Below are positions 16,889 to 27,650 of a DNA stretch of 64,000 nt, one piece after another. Origin of the DNA: Hymenobacter sp. YIM 151500-1 (lineage in GTDB: Bacteria > Bacteroidota > Bacteroidia > Cytophagales > Hymenobacteraceae); contig NZ_CP110139.1 of assembly GCF_025979885.1 (NCBI RefSeq), forward strand, positions 1,178,001 to 1,242,000, in the 5' to 3' direction. The translations under genes were made by a program, and so were the position numbers. How positions within the stretch are numbered: the first letter of the stretch is position 1; the number at the start of each line of letters is the position of its first letter. Under the pieces are notes generated by a model. The model did not search any database. It was given only the letters and a program-made list of their open reading frames with translations, and was not told where the DNA came from.

Positions 16889-16921
16889 TTGCCGGTAATT
16901 CTTTAGCTTCGCCCCGCAACC
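16889..16921 (+). promoter_or_regulatory. Promoter of the citrate synthase gene
   Basis: TTG (16889-16891), 22-bp spacer, TAGCTTCG (16914-16921), 20 bp before the ATG at 16941. One mismatch to TAnnTTTG. Confidence 0.5.
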
Positions 16922-16940
16922 CACCCTTCACCCCACGCTT

Positions 16941-18230
<1,290 letters not shown>

Positions 18231-18258
18231 CTCTCAGAGCAGTTAGCATAGCCTCCTA

Positions 18259-18296
18259 ACAACAAAAAAGCCCGCTTCGGCGGGCTTTTTTGTTGT
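18259..18296. terminator. Bidirectional terminator hairpin
   Basis: A perfect 17-bp stem with a TTCG loop and A6/T6 flanks separates convergent gltA and the 18338 gene. Confidence 0.95.
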
Positions 18297-18337
18297 GTAA
18301 GCTATACTGCTACTTCAGCAAGCTAAACAACTAGCTC

Positions 18338-18700
18338 TCAGCGTACAGTGCTAGCCGTAAAGTTGGTTTTGAGGTCGTCGTAAGCGGCCAGCTGCTTAGG
18401 GCCCAGAATGGCGGCCAGGTCCCATTCGTAGTGTAGCTGCGCTTCAGCCATGGCCTTATCCAAGGCGGCCTCGTCATTGGCGTAGCGCCGGCGCAGCTCG
18501 GATGTTTCAGTCAGCATCTGCCGGTTGAGCTGCCTGACTTTCACGTATTGTCCTTCGCTCATGCGGGTGCGCTCGGCCATGCGGCGGGTAAGCTCGGAGG
18601 CCCGGGCGTTGATGCGTCCTCCATCGCCTTGGCCGGCTTGCGCGGGGCCTTCTAGGCACAGTGCGGAGGTGAAAAGGATAGCAGCGAAAAAGTTTCTCAT
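18338..18700 (-). CDS. Periplasmic Spy/CpxP-like helical protein (paralog 2 of 3)
   Basis: 120 residues with a signal peptide (about 1-22, AQAG). The mature part shares the pattern ELTRRMAERTRMSEGQYVKVRQLN and ILGPKQLAAY with the proteins at 3643 and 18902, suggesting one family of small helical periplasmic proteins with an LTxxQ-like motif. It is in tandem with the 18902 gene, 201 bp apart, with AT-rich DNA between. Function unknown. Confidence 0.65.
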   Translation of the reverse strand: MRNFFAAILFTSALCLEGPAQAGQGDGGRINARASELTRRMAERTRMSEGQYVKVRQLNRQMLTETSELRRRYANDEAALDKAMAEAQLHYEWDLAAILGPKQLAAYDDLKTNFTASTVR

Positions 18701-18901
18701 GGTTGTGGTGGTTTTGAGTAGTGAAAGTTGTAAGAACCAGCGAATGCTCTAAAGCTTCAGCTCAAAATGCAAATTATTTTAGATAATAGCAATATTTTTT
18801 ATTGCTATTTATTTCTGTCGTTTTATGTGATTTGGAATGCTGGTCCGAGCTGGGAAAGCCGGTGTACCCCGGCCCTCCCAACTCAGGACTTGGCGCATTA
18901 T

Positions 18902-19282
18902 TTAGCGCGTGCCGCTGCCAAGGGCCGTCATGCTATTCCGGTTTTCCTGATAGACGGCCAGCTGGGCCGGACGCAGCAGTGTCGTCAGGTCGGCCTCGTA
19001 ACGAGCCTGGGCGTCGGCCAGGCGCTCATCCAGAATGGCGGGGTCGGCGGCGAAGCGGGTTTTAAGATCTTCCATTTCCGAGAGCATGCGGATGTTCAGC
19101 TGCTTCACGCGCAGATACTGGCCTTCGTCCAGGCGGGCCTTTTCGGCAATGGCACGGGTAAGGGCTGTTGCGCGGGCCTGAATGGAAGTCGGGCCATCGG
19201 ACTTCGGGCGGTAGCCTGTAGCTACTACCGTTGCGGCTTGCAGGCTAATCAGAAGAGCAGCCAAGACACATACTTTTTTCAT
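18902..19282 (-). CDS. Periplasmic Spy/CpxP-like helical protein (paralog 3 of 3)
   Basis: 126 residues from the ATG at 19282 (MKKVCVLAALLISL), which gives a signal peptide; the open frame extends to 19390 without adding a plausible N-terminus. ALTRAIAEKARLDEGQYLRVKQLN and LLRPAQLAVY align with the tandem paralog at 18338. A CAAAAGTA (TACTTTTG on the minus strand) lies at 19388-19395 as a possible -7 box. Function unknown. Confidence 0.65.
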   Translation of the reverse strand: MKKVCVLAALLISLQAATVVATGYRPKSDGPTSIQARATALTRAIAEKARLDEGQYLRVKQLNIRMLSEMEDLKTRFAADPAILDERLADAQARYEADLTTLLRPAQLAVYQENRNSMTALGSGTR

Positions 19283-19523
19283 ACAAGGGAGAATGAAGTG
19301 GTGAGAAGTAAAAATGAATGTTCCAACTATGACGTCTAATCCTAACAAGTGCAAAACTGCCGTCTGCCTCTCGTTATTGGACACTGCCAAAAGTAGAACA
19401 ATTTCTTAAACTAAAAAAAGAATTTTTATAACTATTCTACTCAAACACTTTTTCACACAGTAATCAAACGTCTCATAGTGAGCTTTTTATAAACATCACC
19501 AAAAAGGATTACTCCAATAAAAA

Positions 19524-19548
19524 AACCTGCCTACACAGTAGACAGGTT
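19524..19548 (-). terminator. Terminator of the queE-ompA operon
   Basis: An 11-bp stem with one mismatch (AACCTG.CTAC with GTAG.CAGGTT) is followed on the minus strand by TTTTTTT. The preceding 240 bp (19283-19523) are AT-rich and hold no gene that I can see. Confidence 0.8.
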
Positions 19549-19580
19549 AATAGATTATACCTGCAAAGTGCAAGTCGTAA

Positions 19581-21533
19581 TTAAAGAATTCTCAGTTCAA
19601 TGCGGCGGTTTTGTTGGCGGTGACTTTCCGAATCATTTGCCATCAGGGGTTTCGTTTCGCCGTAGCCGCGGTAGCGTAGCCGGTCAGCCTTCACGCCCTG
19701 CGACACCAGATAGCTGTACACCGACTTCGCCCGGTTTTGCGACAGGGCGAGGTTGTCTTCATCGGAGCCTACGTCGTCGGTGTGTCCGGATATTTCAACC
19801 TGCACCTCCGGGTACTGCTTCATAAAGCCTACCAGCCGGTTCAGCTCGGTCCGCGACTTAGGCTTTAGCTCGTATTGCTTTGTGTCGAAGAACAGGTTGT
19901 TGAGCACTATGCTGCGGCCGGCGCGCACGGGCTCCAGGTAAATATCCAGCGTGAGGGGGTCGAAGCTGCGCTTGTCGCTGTAGTCGAAGCTCAGGCTCTT
20001 CATCAGGTACTTGTCGGCGGCGGCGTACATGGCGTACTGCCGGCCTTCGTTGAGTACCACGGTGTACTCGCCGTTTTCGGCGTCGGAGCCCACGTATTGC
20101 ACTAGCTCGTCGGTGTTGAGGTCGTAGAGCTGCACGTCGGCGCGGATAGGCTTTTTGGTAATGGCGTCGAACACGCGGCCCTGGGTGTAGGTGCTGGTTT
20201 CGCGGGAGCGGACTTCCTTGGGCACCTCAAAGCCAAACAGCTCCACGGGGCGGTCCTGCTCCTTACGCACGCCCGGCTCGGCGGCCCGGGAGCGGGAGCA
20301 GAACCCCCGGCGGTTGTCGGAGGCAATGAACAGGGAGGCCTCGTTCTCGAACGTGTTGAGCGGGTAACCCAGGTTTTGCGGTTCGCCCCAGGTGGCGGCG
20401 CCCTGCTGCTCGCAGCGGTACACGTCGAGCCCGCCCATGCCCACGAGGCCATCGGTGACGTAGTAGAGCGTGGTGCCGCTGGCGTGGATGAAGGGCGCCA
20501 TGTCCTTGCCGGCGGTGTTTACCGGCGTGCCCAGGTTGCGGGCCACGGTCCAGTTGCCATCGGTGCCGAGCGTCGTCACGTAGATGTCTTCCTGCCCTTT
20601 GCCGCCGCGCCGGGTGCTGGTGAAGTACAAGGTGCGCCCGTCGGCCGAAAGCGTAGGCTGAGAGTCCCACTCCGGCGAGTTGACGTTGCGGCCCAGGTTC
20701 TGGGGCTTACTCCAGGCGTTACCGGTGCGCCGTGAGATGTATAGGTCGCAGTTGCCCACGGAATTAGGCCGGTCGCAGGACGCAAACACCAGCGTTTTGC
20801 CGTCGCCGGAGATGGTGCCGGCGCCTTCGTTGTAGGGCGTGTTGATGGCCGTGGAAATCTGCTGGGGCTGGCCGAAGGAGCCGTCCTTGTTTTGGCGGCT
20901 GATGAACAGGTCCTCGCCACTGTCGGCGGCTGGCCGACCCGTATACAGCAGGAAGCGGTTGTCGGCCGTGAGGGCGGGGAAATACTGAAATCGGAACGTG
21001 TTGAGAGGCTCTGACAACCGCTCGGGCTGCACACCGATGGGCGCGGCCATAGCTTTCTGGGCAAACTCGCAATTCTGGAGCTGGCGCTGAGCCCGGCCCA
21101 CGTTGCGTTGGCTTTTCGGGGCGGTTTTGATGTACTTCTTGTAGGAATCGGCGGCCACAGTGTAGTCGCCGAAGCTCATGGCCAGCTCGCCCAGGGTGTA
21201 GTAGTCGTTGGCGCGGGCCGGGTCCAGGGCCATCTTGCCCAGGCCGTCGCGGTAGGCGTCGAAAGCCGGGCGGTTTTCGCCCATGGCTTTCAGCAAAGAG
21301 CCTTTCAGCAGGTACGGTTCGCCCAGGGACGGAAACTTTTGGTTGAGCAGGGTCAGCGTTTCAATGGCCTTGCCGAAGTCCCGGTCTTTGGCTTGGGTCT
21401 GGGCTTTTTCCCACAGGTTGCGGGCTTTGGAGTTGGTGGTACTCAGCCGGGCGCCCTGGGCCGCTACTTCGGCCGGCACCAGCATTCCACACGACAGCAC
21501 TAGAACAAGCGGGGCAGATAGCAGACAGCGCAT
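19581..21533 (-). CDS. OmpA-family protein with TPR, PD40 propeller and carboxypeptidase-regulatory domains
   Basis: 650 residues. Order: signal peptide (1-26); TPR-like helices (about 35-150); a WD40-like/PD40 propeller with repeated TLSADGRTLYFTS-type blades (about 175-460); a carboxypeptidase regulatory-like domain beginning GRVFDAITKKPI (about 465-540); and an OmpA domain (545-650) with LFFDTKQYELKP, ISGHTDDVGS and QNRRIELRIL for peptidoglycan binding. This is the PorE architecture of the type IX secretion system, but several Bacteroidota paralogs share it, so the assignment stops at 'PorE-like'. It follows queE by 14 bp on the same strand. Confidence 0.85.
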   Translation of the reverse strand: MRCLLSAPLVLVLSCGMLVPAEVAAQGARLSTTNSKARNLWEKAQTQAKDRDFGKAIETLTLLNQKFPSLGEPYLLKGSLLKAMGENRPAFDAYRDGLGKMALDPARANDYYTLGELAMSFGDYTVAADSYKKYIKTAPKSQRNVGRAQRQLQNCEFAQKAMAAPIGVQPERLSEPLNTFRFQYFPALTADNRFLLYTGRPAADSGEDLFISRQNKDGSFGQPQQISTAINTPYNEGAGTISGDGKTLVFASCDRPNSVGNCDLYISRRTGNAWSKPQNLGRNVNSPEWDSQPTLSADGRTLYFTSTRRGGKGQEDIYVTTLGTDGNWTVARNLGTPVNTAGKDMAPFIHASGTTLYYVTDGLVGMGGLDVYRCEQQGAATWGEPQNLGYPLNTFENEASLFIASDNRRGFCSRSRAAEPGVRKEQDRPVELFGFEVPKEVRSRETSTYTQGRVFDAITKKPIRADVQLYDLNTDELVQYVGSDAENGEYTVVLNEGRQYAMYAAADKYLMKSLSFDYSDKRSFDPLTLDIYLEPVRAGRSIVLNNLFFDTKQYELKPKSRTELNRLVGFMKQYPEVQVEISGHTDDVGSDEDNLALSQNRAKSVYSYLVSQGVKADRLRYRGYGETKPLMANDSESHRQQNRRIELRIL

Positions 21534-21547
21534 ACGGGGCTTTAACG

Positions 21548-22273
21548 CTACGGAATATCGAGGAACTTATGGGTTTGCAGCGACACCTGCCAGCGCGGGT
21601 TCTCTTTCACGTAGTCGACAATCAGGGGCATCATCTGGGGAGCCTTGCTCCATTCGGGCTGGAGGTAGAGCCGGCAGCCGGGCCCCACCTGGGCCGCGTG
21701 CTGCTCGGCCCAGGCAAAGTCCGACTTGTTGTAGACAATGATTTTCAGCTCGTGGGCGGCGGCCAGCACGCCGGGCAGCGGGGCCTTAAACTTCTTGGGC
21801 GACACGCAAATCCAGTCCCACTCCCCGCTGAGCGGGTAGGCTCCGCTGGTTTCAATCCACGTCTGGCAGCCGGCGGCGTGCAGGGCCTGGGTCAGGGGGC
21901 CGAGGTCGTGCATGAGCGGCTCGCCGCCCGTAACAACCACGTTGCGGCCGGGGTGGGCCGTGGCGGCCTCCACGATGCCGGCCACCGCCAGGCGCGGGTG
22001 GGCGTCCACGTCCCAGGATTCTTTCACGTCGCACCACACGCAGCCCACGTCGCAGCCACCCAGGCGCACGAAGTAGGCGGCGCGGCCGGTGTTGTATCCT
22101 TCGCCCTGAATGGTATAAAACTGCTCCATCACGGGCAGTGGAGGCGCCGCAGCCCCCTGGGCCGGGGCCGCCGACGTAACAGGAAGTTCGTGCAGCAAAA
22201 CGCGGGTATTCTGGATAAACGAGCCGAGCCGCTGGGGCGAAACAGAACGTGCTAATGCCCCACTCTTTCTCAC
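21548..22273 (-). CDS. queE: 7-carboxy-7-deazaguanine synthase
   Basis: 241 residues as drawn from the GTG at 22273; a shorter start at the TTG preceding LHELPV, or at ATG for MEQFYTIQGEG, is possible because the first 48 residues are not conserved-looking. The radical-SAM cluster motif is GGCDVGCVWCDVKESW (Cx3Cx2C), followed by VVTGGEPL and the CPH4-type SPKKFKAPLP region. QueE converts 6-carboxytetrahydropterin to CDG in queuosine synthesis. It is the first gene of a two-gene unit with the OmpA-family gene. Confidence 0.92.
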   Translation of the reverse strand: MRKSGALARSVSPQRLGSFIQNTRVLLHELPVTSAAPAQGAAAPPLPVMEQFYTIQGEGYNTGRAAYFVRLGGCDVGCVWCDVKESWDVDAHPRLAVAGIVEAATAHPGRNVVVTGGEPLMHDLGPLTQALHAAGCQTWIETSGAYPLSGEWDWICVSPKKFKAPLPGVLAAAHELKIIVYNKSDFAWAEQHAAQVGPGCRLYLQPEWSKAPQMMPLIVDYVKENPRWQVSLQTHKFLDIP

Positions 22274-22339
22274 GGCCCGACTTTAAAAGTAGTACACTGC
22301 CCCGAAATCTAAAAGCCGGAGGCGGTTTTAATTGAAACT

Positions 22340-22472
22340 GAATCGCGGATTGAACGGATTTCTTGGATTGCGCGGATTTTGGTTAGAAGGCAATTCATCT
22401 GATAAGACGTTGACCAGAGCCAGGCGTAACCAAAATCCGCGCAATCCAAGAAATCCGTTCAATCCGCGATTC
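22340..22472. repeat. 46-bp perfect inverted repeat
   Basis: Arms 22340-22385 and 22427-22472 are fully complementary over 46 bp, enclosing 41 nt. The sequence is of the AATCCGCGCAATCC type. It ends 4 bp before the folD stop codon region (folD is on the minus strand and ends at 22477). Confidence 0.95.
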
Positions 22473-22476
22473 AGAC

Positions 22477-23382
22477 TTACTTCGGATACACCTCGCCTTT
22501 GGCAGCGCGCAGAGTATTGAGCAGCAGCATGGCAATGGTCATGGGCCCGACGCCGCCGGGCACGGGCGTGATGTAGGCGGTTTTGGGAGCTACCTCGGCA
22601 AAGTTGACGTCGCCCTTCAGGGCCCAGCCCGACTTCTTACTGGCGTCTTCCACGCGGGTCGTGCCCACGTCGATAACCACGGCGCCGGGCTTCACCATGT
22701 CGGCCGTGACGAACTCCGGCCGGCCCAGAGCGGCCACCAGAATGTCGGCGGTACGGGTAATATCGGCCAGATGTTGGGTGCGCGAATGGCATAAAGTCAC
22801 GGTGCAGTTGCCAGGCTCTAAGTTCTTCGCCAGCAAGATGCTAACTGGCGTCCCGACGATGTTGCTGCGGCCGATAACCACGCAGTGCTTACCGTCGGTG
22901 GGCAGCTCGTAGCGGCGCAGCAGCTCCACGATGCCGGAAGGCGTGGCGGGCAGCAGAGCCGGCAGCCCAGCCACCATGCGGCCGATGTTCATGGGGTGGA
23001 AGCCATCCACGTCTTTCTCGGGCCGGATGGCTTCAATCACCTTGTTGGTGTCGATGTGGCGGGGCAGTGGCAGCTGCACAATGAAGCCATCAATCCTGGG
23101 GTCCTGGTTCAGCTCCTCCACCTTGGTCAGCAGCTCGGCCTCGGTAATGTCGTCTTCGTAGCGGAGCAGGGTGCTCCCGAAGCCCACCCGCTCGCAGGCC
23201 AGCACCTTGTTGCGCACATAGGTTTCGGAGCCGCCGTCGTGGCCGACAAGGACGGCGGCCAGGTGCGGCACCTTTTCGCCGGCGGCGCGGCGCTGGGCTA
23301 CTTCGGCGGCAATTTCCTCCTTGATGGTTTCGGCAGTTTGCTTGCCGTCGATGAGGCGGTAGGCAGTAGTGGTAGTAGGCAT
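22477..23382 (-). CDS. folD: Bifunctional methylenetetrahydrofolate dehydrogenase/cyclohydrolase
   Basis: 301 residues from the ATG at 23382. Signature blocks: [16 protein letters not shown] (catalytic Tyr and Lys), [41 protein letters not shown] (NADP site) and [18 protein letters not shown]. The enzyme interconverts 5,10-methylene- and 10-formyl-THF in one-carbon metabolism. Typical length. It diverges from the DUF805 gene. Confidence 0.96.
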   Translation of the reverse strand: MPTTTTAYRLIDGKQTAETIKEEIAAEVAQRRAAGEKVPHLAAVLVGHDGGSETYVRNKVLACERVGFGSTLLRYEDDITEAELLTKVEELNQDPRIDGFIVQLPLPRHIDTNKVIEAIRPEKDVDGFHPMNIGRMVAGLPALLPATPSGIVELLRRYELPTDGKHCVVIGRSNIVGTPVSILLAKNLEPGNCTVTLCHSRTQHLADITRTADILVAALGRPEFVTADMVKPGAVVIDVGTTRVEDASKKSGWALKGDVNFAEVAPKTAYITPVPGGVGPMTIAMLLLNTLRAAKGEVYPK

Positions 23383-23489
23383 GGTATCGGAAGTTGAAAG
23401 GAAGCTCGTCTTAAAAAATTCTGAGATTATTGGGTAAAACTCTATATTGGCCACTCACACATCTTTTCACCAACTCACTTTCTTTGCTT

Positions 23490-23846
23490 ATGAAGTACTA
23501 CTTACAAGTCATTAAGGACAAATACGCCACCTTTAGTGGACGTGCCCGCCGGGCGGAATACTGGTATTTTACCTTATTCCACGTCATTATCTCCTTTGTT
23601 CTCGGCTTTATCGACGGTATTTTGTTTCAACGCCAAGTCATCAGCGCCCTGTATGGCTTAGCTGTTATTATCCCCGGCATTGCCGTAGCAGTGCGCCGTA
23701 TGCACGATGTGGGCAAAAGCGGCTGGTTTATTCTCATTCCCTTTTATAACTTGATCCTGGCTTGCACTGAGGGCGACAAGGGCGCAAACGAATATGGGCC
23801 AGACCCCAAAGGGGCAATTGAGTCCTCTTATTCTGCCACCATCTAG
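23490..23846 (+). CDS. DUF805 family membrane protein
   Basis: 118 residues from ATG 23490. N-terminal FSGRARRAEYWYF is the DUF805 hallmark, followed by hydrophobic helices (about 27-45, 50-67 and 78-95) and a VRRMHDVGKSGW loop; the C-terminus EGDKGANEYGPDP is also typical. Inner-membrane protein of unknown function. Confidence 0.88.
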   Translation: MKYYLQVIKDKYATFSGRARRAEYWYFTLFHVIISFVLGFIDGILFQRQVISALYGLAVIIPGIAVAVRRMHDVGKSGWFILIPFYNLILACTEGDKGANEYGPDPKGAIESSYSATI

Positions 23847-23871
23847 CTCTTGAATCAGAACAGCAGAAAAC

Positions 23872-23905
23872 AAAAGGGCGGCCTCCATTGGGAAGCCGCC
23901 CTTTT
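23872..23905. terminator. Bidirectional terminator hairpin
   Basis: An 11-bp core stem (AAAAGGGCGGC) extended by three pairs separates convergent DUF805 and lepA genes. Confidence 0.85.
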
Positions 23906-23910
23906 TGCGG

Positions 23911-25698
23911 TTAATCAATTTTCAGTACCGCCAGGAAAGCTTCCTGCGGGATTTCCACGGAGCCGACCTGACGCATCCGTTTCTTGCCTTCCTTCTGCTT
24001 TTCGAGCAGCTTCCGCTTCCGGCTGATGTCGCCGCCGTAGCACTTGGCAATTACGTTTTTGCGCAGGGCCTTCACGGTTTCGCGGGCAATGATTTTCTGG
24101 CCGATGCTGGCTTGGATGGCAATTTCGAACTGCTGGCGCGGCAGCAGCTCCCGAAGCTTTTCGCAGAGGCGGCGGCCCCAGTCGTAGCTCTTGGAGCGGT
24201 GCACAATGGCCGACAGGGCATCCACTTTCTCCCCGTTCAGCATGATGTCGAGCTTCACCATGTCGGACTCGCGGAAGCCAATCAGCTCGTAGTCCAGGGA
24301 AGCGTAGCCGCGGCTAATGGTTTTCAGCTTGTCGAAGAAGTCGAACACGATTTCCGACAGCGGCAGCTCAAAGGTCAGCTCCACCCTTTCGGAGGTCAGG
24401 TAGCTCTGGCCTTTGATGATGCCGCGCTTGTCCATACACAGCGTGATGATGGCGCCCACGTACTCGGCGGCCGTGATAATCTGGGCTTTGATGTAAGGCT
24501 CCTCAATCAGCTTAATGGCGTTGGGCTCCGGCATTTCGGAGGGCGCGTTGATGGTCAGCAGCTGGTCTTTGGTGCCGATGGCGTGGAACTGCACGCTGGG
24601 CACGGTGGTAATGACCGTCATGTTGAACTCCCGCTCCAGGCGCTCCTGCACGATTTCCATATGCAGCATGCCCAGGAAACCGCAGCGGAAGCCAAAGCCC
24701 AAGGCCGCCGACGTTTCGGGCTCCCACACCAGGGCCGCATCGTTGAGCTGAAGCTTTTCCATCGAGGCGCGCAGCTCCTCGTACTCGCTGGTTTCCACGG
24801 GGTAGATGCCGGCAAATACCATGGGCTTCACATCCTCGAAGCCGTGAATGGGCTCGGTGGTGGGCCGGGCCACGTGCGTGATGGTGTCGCCCACTTTCAC
24901 CTCGCGGGCTTCCTTGATGCCGGAAATCAGGTAGCCCACGTTGCCGGCCGAAATTTCGGGCCGCGGCTCCTGGTTCAGGCCCAGGATACCAATTTCGTCG
25001 GCACCATACTCCTTGCCGGTGGCCATGAAGCGGAGCTTGTCGCCCTTGCGCATGGTGCCGTTCTTGATGCGGAACAACACCTCGATGCCGCGGTAGGAGT
25101 TGAATACCGAGTCGAAGATGAGGGCCTGCAAAGGCGCGTTCGGGTCGCCCTGGGGGGCCGGGATTCTTTCGCAGATGGCATCCAGGATTTCCTTGATGCC
25201 GATGCCGGCCTTGCCCGAGGCGGGAATGATTTCGTCCCGGTCGCAGCCGATGAGGTCCACGATTTCGTCCGATACCTCCTCCGGCATAGAGTGGGGCAGG
25301 TCGATTTTATTAAGGACCGGAATAATAGTCAGGTCGGAGCCAATGGCCAGGTAGAGGTTGCTGATGGTCTGGGCCTCGATGCCCTGGCTGGAGTCCACAA
25401 TCAGCAGGGCGCCTTCGCAGGCGGCAATGGAGCGGCTCACCTCGTAGCTGAAATCGACGTGGCCGGGCGTATCAATCAGGTTGAGCGTGTAGGGCTCGCC
25501 CTTATACTGATACTGCATCTGGATGGCGTGGCTCTTGATGGTAATGCCCCGCTCCCGCTCCAGGTCCATGTTGTCGAGCAGCTGGGCCTGCATGTCGCGC
25601 TGGGCCACGGTCTGGGTGAATTCCAGCAGGCGGTCGGCCAGGGTGCTCTTGCCGTGGTCGATGTGGGCGATAATGCAGAAATTACGAATGTTCTTCAC
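23911..25698 (-). CDS. lepA: Elongation factor 4 (LepA)
   Basis: 595 residues, the usual size. G motifs: [29 protein letters not shown]. Domains II, III and V follow, then the LepA-specific C-terminal domain with [24 protein letters not shown]. LepA is a ribosome-bound GTPase that back-translocates or assists initiation and assembly. It ends at a bidirectional terminator. A TACCTTCG-like -7 box lies at 25728-25735 on the minus strand. Confidence 0.97.
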   Translation of the reverse strand: MKNIRNFCIIAHIDHGKSTLADRLLEFTQTVAQRDMQAQLLDNMDLERERGITIKSHAIQMQYQYKGEPYTLNLIDTPGHVDFSYEVSRSIAACEGALLIVDSSQGIEAQTISNLYLAIGSDLTIIPVLNKIDLPHSMPEEVSDEIVDLIGCDRDEIIPASGKAGIGIKEILDAICERIPAPQGDPNAPLQALIFDSVFNSYRGIEVLFRIKNGTMRKGDKLRFMATGKEYGADEIGILGLNQEPRPEISAGNVGYLISGIKEAREVKVGDTITHVARPTTEPIHGFEDVKPMVFAGIYPVETSEYEELRASMEKLQLNDAALVWEPETSAALGFGFRCGFLGMLHMEIVQERLEREFNMTVITTVPSVQFHAIGTKDQLLTINAPSEMPEPNAIKLIEEPYIKAQIITAAEYVGAIITLCMDKRGIIKGQSYLTSERVELTFELPLSEIVFDFFDKLKTISRGYASLDYELIGFRESDMVKLDIMLNGEKVDALSAIVHRSKSYDWGRRLCEKLRELLPRQQFEIAIQASIGQKIIARETVKALRKNVIAKCYGGDISRKRKLLEKQKEGKKRMRQVGSVEIPQEAFLAVLKID

Positions 25699-26048
25699 TA
25701 GAAGCTAGGGGCGGTTTTTTCCAACCGCGAAGGTAGCAGATCGGGCGTGGAAAAACTAGCCAGTTCGGTGTGCAACGCCCTTCTTCTGATCAGAGCACGG
25801 GGATGCAGCCGTACGCATCTGGTGGCTACTCGCCGGCAGCGTTTCAGTGCCGGCTCTCCGGGCAGCATTCTACCTTATAGACCGTAGCAGATCCCGCCAG
25901 CGGGCAGTGAGTTTTCGGCCTCAGCCGCGCAAGTGCGCGTTCGGCAAGCATTCCTTGCGGTTCACCGAATACCGGGCCCGGTTGCCATAGCAAGGCCCCA
26001 TCTTAGCGTCGGCATCAGCCTCACCTTTCCTCACTTCGGCGCTTTTCT
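25699..26048. other. 350-bp gene-free region
   Basis: Divergent promoter space between lepA and the 26049 gene. Apart from the lepA -7-like box (25728-25735) I see no ORF, tRNA or known RNA motif. Confidence 0.4.
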
Positions 26049-26915
26049 ATGCTTCAACGGCTACTCATTACCGGGGTGCTCAGCACCTTCTCTTTTGTAT
26101 CGTTTGCCCAAACCACACCGGCCCCAACCTTGGCTTTGGAGGGCCAGGTGGTAAATGCCAGCACGGGGGAACCGGTGCCGTTTGCCACGCTGGGCGTACC
26201 CCGCCGCGGCCTCGGCACGGTGGCCGACGAGCAGGGCCGCTACCTGCTCCGCTTGCCTAGCCTCAACGACACGTTAGTGGTAACTTCCGTAGGCTTCTCG
26301 CGCGAAGTGATACCGCCCCAATACCTGGTTGGCGGGCAGCGGGTGTTTCGCCTGGAGCCGCAGCAGCTCACCCTAAAGGGCGTCGTCATCGAGCACGACC
26401 GGCTCACTCCCGCTCTGCTGGGCCGTAATACCGAGAAAGGCGACGTGCTCTGGACGGGCGGTTCCAGCGGCAAAGAAACTGTGGACGACGAGTGGGGCTG
26501 GGAGTTTGGTACCCTGCTCACACCCCCCAAGCGCACGGTGCTGGAAGAATTCCACGTGTTTTTATCGGCTAATAAGTATGAGCAGCTGCGCTTCCGGCTC
26601 AACCTCTACACCGCCGAAAAAGGCCGGCCCGGCAAGCGCCTGTTGTCGAAAGACGTGCAGCTGGTGTGCGCCAAGCAGCAGCACGGCTGGCTGACGGTGG
26701 ATTTGCGCCCTTTCGAAATCAGCTTGGAGGCCGAGCCCATTATTGCCACCATTCAGTGGCTGCAAAGCGAGAAAACCGACCCCTGGGACAAGTACTTCTC
26801 GATTCCGGTGAAGCGCCAGTCGCGGCAAGTAACGGTGGAGCGCGAGAACAGCGAAGCCACCTGGACCATCCACGCCATGCAGCCCAGCCTGTATTTTACG
26901 GTGCTAATGGAGTAA
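26049..26915 (+). CDS. Secreted protein with carboxypeptidase-regulatory-like domain (paralog A)
   Basis: 288 residues. Signal peptide 1-20 (SFVSFAQ), then a CarboxypepD_reg-like beta-sandwich (about 28-110: LEGQVVNASTGEPVPFATLGV, GTVADEQGRYLL) and a C-terminal domain (about 145-288) with FGTLL...EEFHVFLSANKYEQLRFRLNLY and GWLTVDLRPFEI. The same two-domain layout and length recur in the gene at 27651. The C-terminal domain is not one I can name. Probably outer-membrane or periplasmic. Confidence 0.75.
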   Translation: MLQRLLITGVLSTFSFVSFAQTTPAPTLALEGQVVNASTGEPVPFATLGVPRRGLGTVADEQGRYLLRLPSLNDTLVVTSVGFSREVIPPQYLVGGQRVFRLEPQQLTLKGVVIEHDRLTPALLGRNTEKGDVLWTGGSSGKETVDDEWGWEFGTLLTPPKRTVLEEFHVFLSANKYEQLRFRLNLYTAEKGRPGKRLLSKDVQLVCAKQQHGWLTVDLRPFEISLEAEPIIATIQWLQSEKTDPWDKYFSIPVKRQSRQVTVERENSEATWTIHAMQPSLYFTVLME

Positions 26916-26968
26916 TGTGAAAGAAAGGAGGCCGGCCCTTACTTGGTGTTTTTGCGTATTTTCGCTTT

Positions 26969-27571
26969 ATGCGTACTTCCTTTGAATCCGGCAATATTCT
27001 ATTGGGTGGGCCATACCTGGGGCGCATGACAGATGACGAGTTTTTCGCTTTCTGCCAGCAGCACCCCGAGTTGCGCATAGAACGCACGTCCAACCACGAA
27101 ATCCTGATTATGTCGCCCACCGGCAGCCGCTCAGGCAACCGTAATTTTCGCCTCAACCTTCAACTGGGTAAATGGTGGGAGCGGCATCAGCATTTGGGTG
27201 AGGCTTTCGACTCCAATACTGGATTCACACTCCCCGACAGCTCCGTATTATCACCGAATGCTTCTTGGGTTTCGGCTGCCAAGTGGAATGCGCTGACGTT
27301 GGAGCAACAGGACAAATTTGCGCCCGTGTGCCCGGAGTTTGTAGTAGAGCTAAAATCGGTAACGGATTCCTTGAAAACGCTTCAAGCCAAAATGCTCGAC
27401 TGGCTGCGCAACGGTGTGCAACTGGCGTGGCTGCTAGTGCCTGAAACGGAAACCGCCTACATCTACCGCCCCAGTCAAGCGGAGCCAGAAGTGATACAGG
27501 ACTTTGACAGGGAGCTGTCCGGCGAAACTGTGCTGCCAGGGTTTCGGCTGCGGCTGGCAGAGTTACGGTAG
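26969..27571 (+). CDS. Uma2 family (DUF820) nuclease-fold protein, altered active site
   Basis: 200 residues with the Uma2 pattern: MTDDEFFAFCQQHPELRIER, EILIMSPTG, GFTLPDSSVLSPNASWVSAAKW, FAPVCPEFVVELKSVTDSL, LDWLRNGVQLAWLLVPE. Uma2 proteins have a PD-(D/E)XK fold. The catalytic Asp normally found in SPDASWV is Asn97 here, while Glu127-x-Lys129 (ELKS) is kept, so catalysis may be lost. It sits between two paralogous secreted-protein genes on the same strand. Confidence 0.85.
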   Translation: MRTSFESGNILLGGPYLGRMTDDEFFAFCQQHPELRIERTSNHEILIMSPTGSRSGNRNFRLNLQLGKWWERHQHLGEAFDSNTGFTLPDSSVLSPNASWVSAAKWNALTLEQQDKFAPVCPEFVVELKSVTDSLKTLQAKMLDWLRNGVQLAWLLVPETETAYIYRPSQAEPEVIQDFDRELSGETVLPGFRLRLAELR

Positions 27572-27650
27572 TCAACTTATTTGTACATGATAGTGCAACG
27601 TTCGGTGATGTAGATATGCTCATTTGGGCGTATTCAAAACCACTTTTCGC

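Noticed and set aside
23905..25701. 598-codon plus-strand ORF covering lepA
   Set aside because: It is antisense to an intact lepA; long antisense frames are expected in GC-rich DNA, and its composition is not protein-like.
25699..26048. Possible structured RNA gene in the lepA upstream region
   Set aside because: I found no match to tRNA, tmRNA, RNase P or SRP RNA features, only short complementary words.
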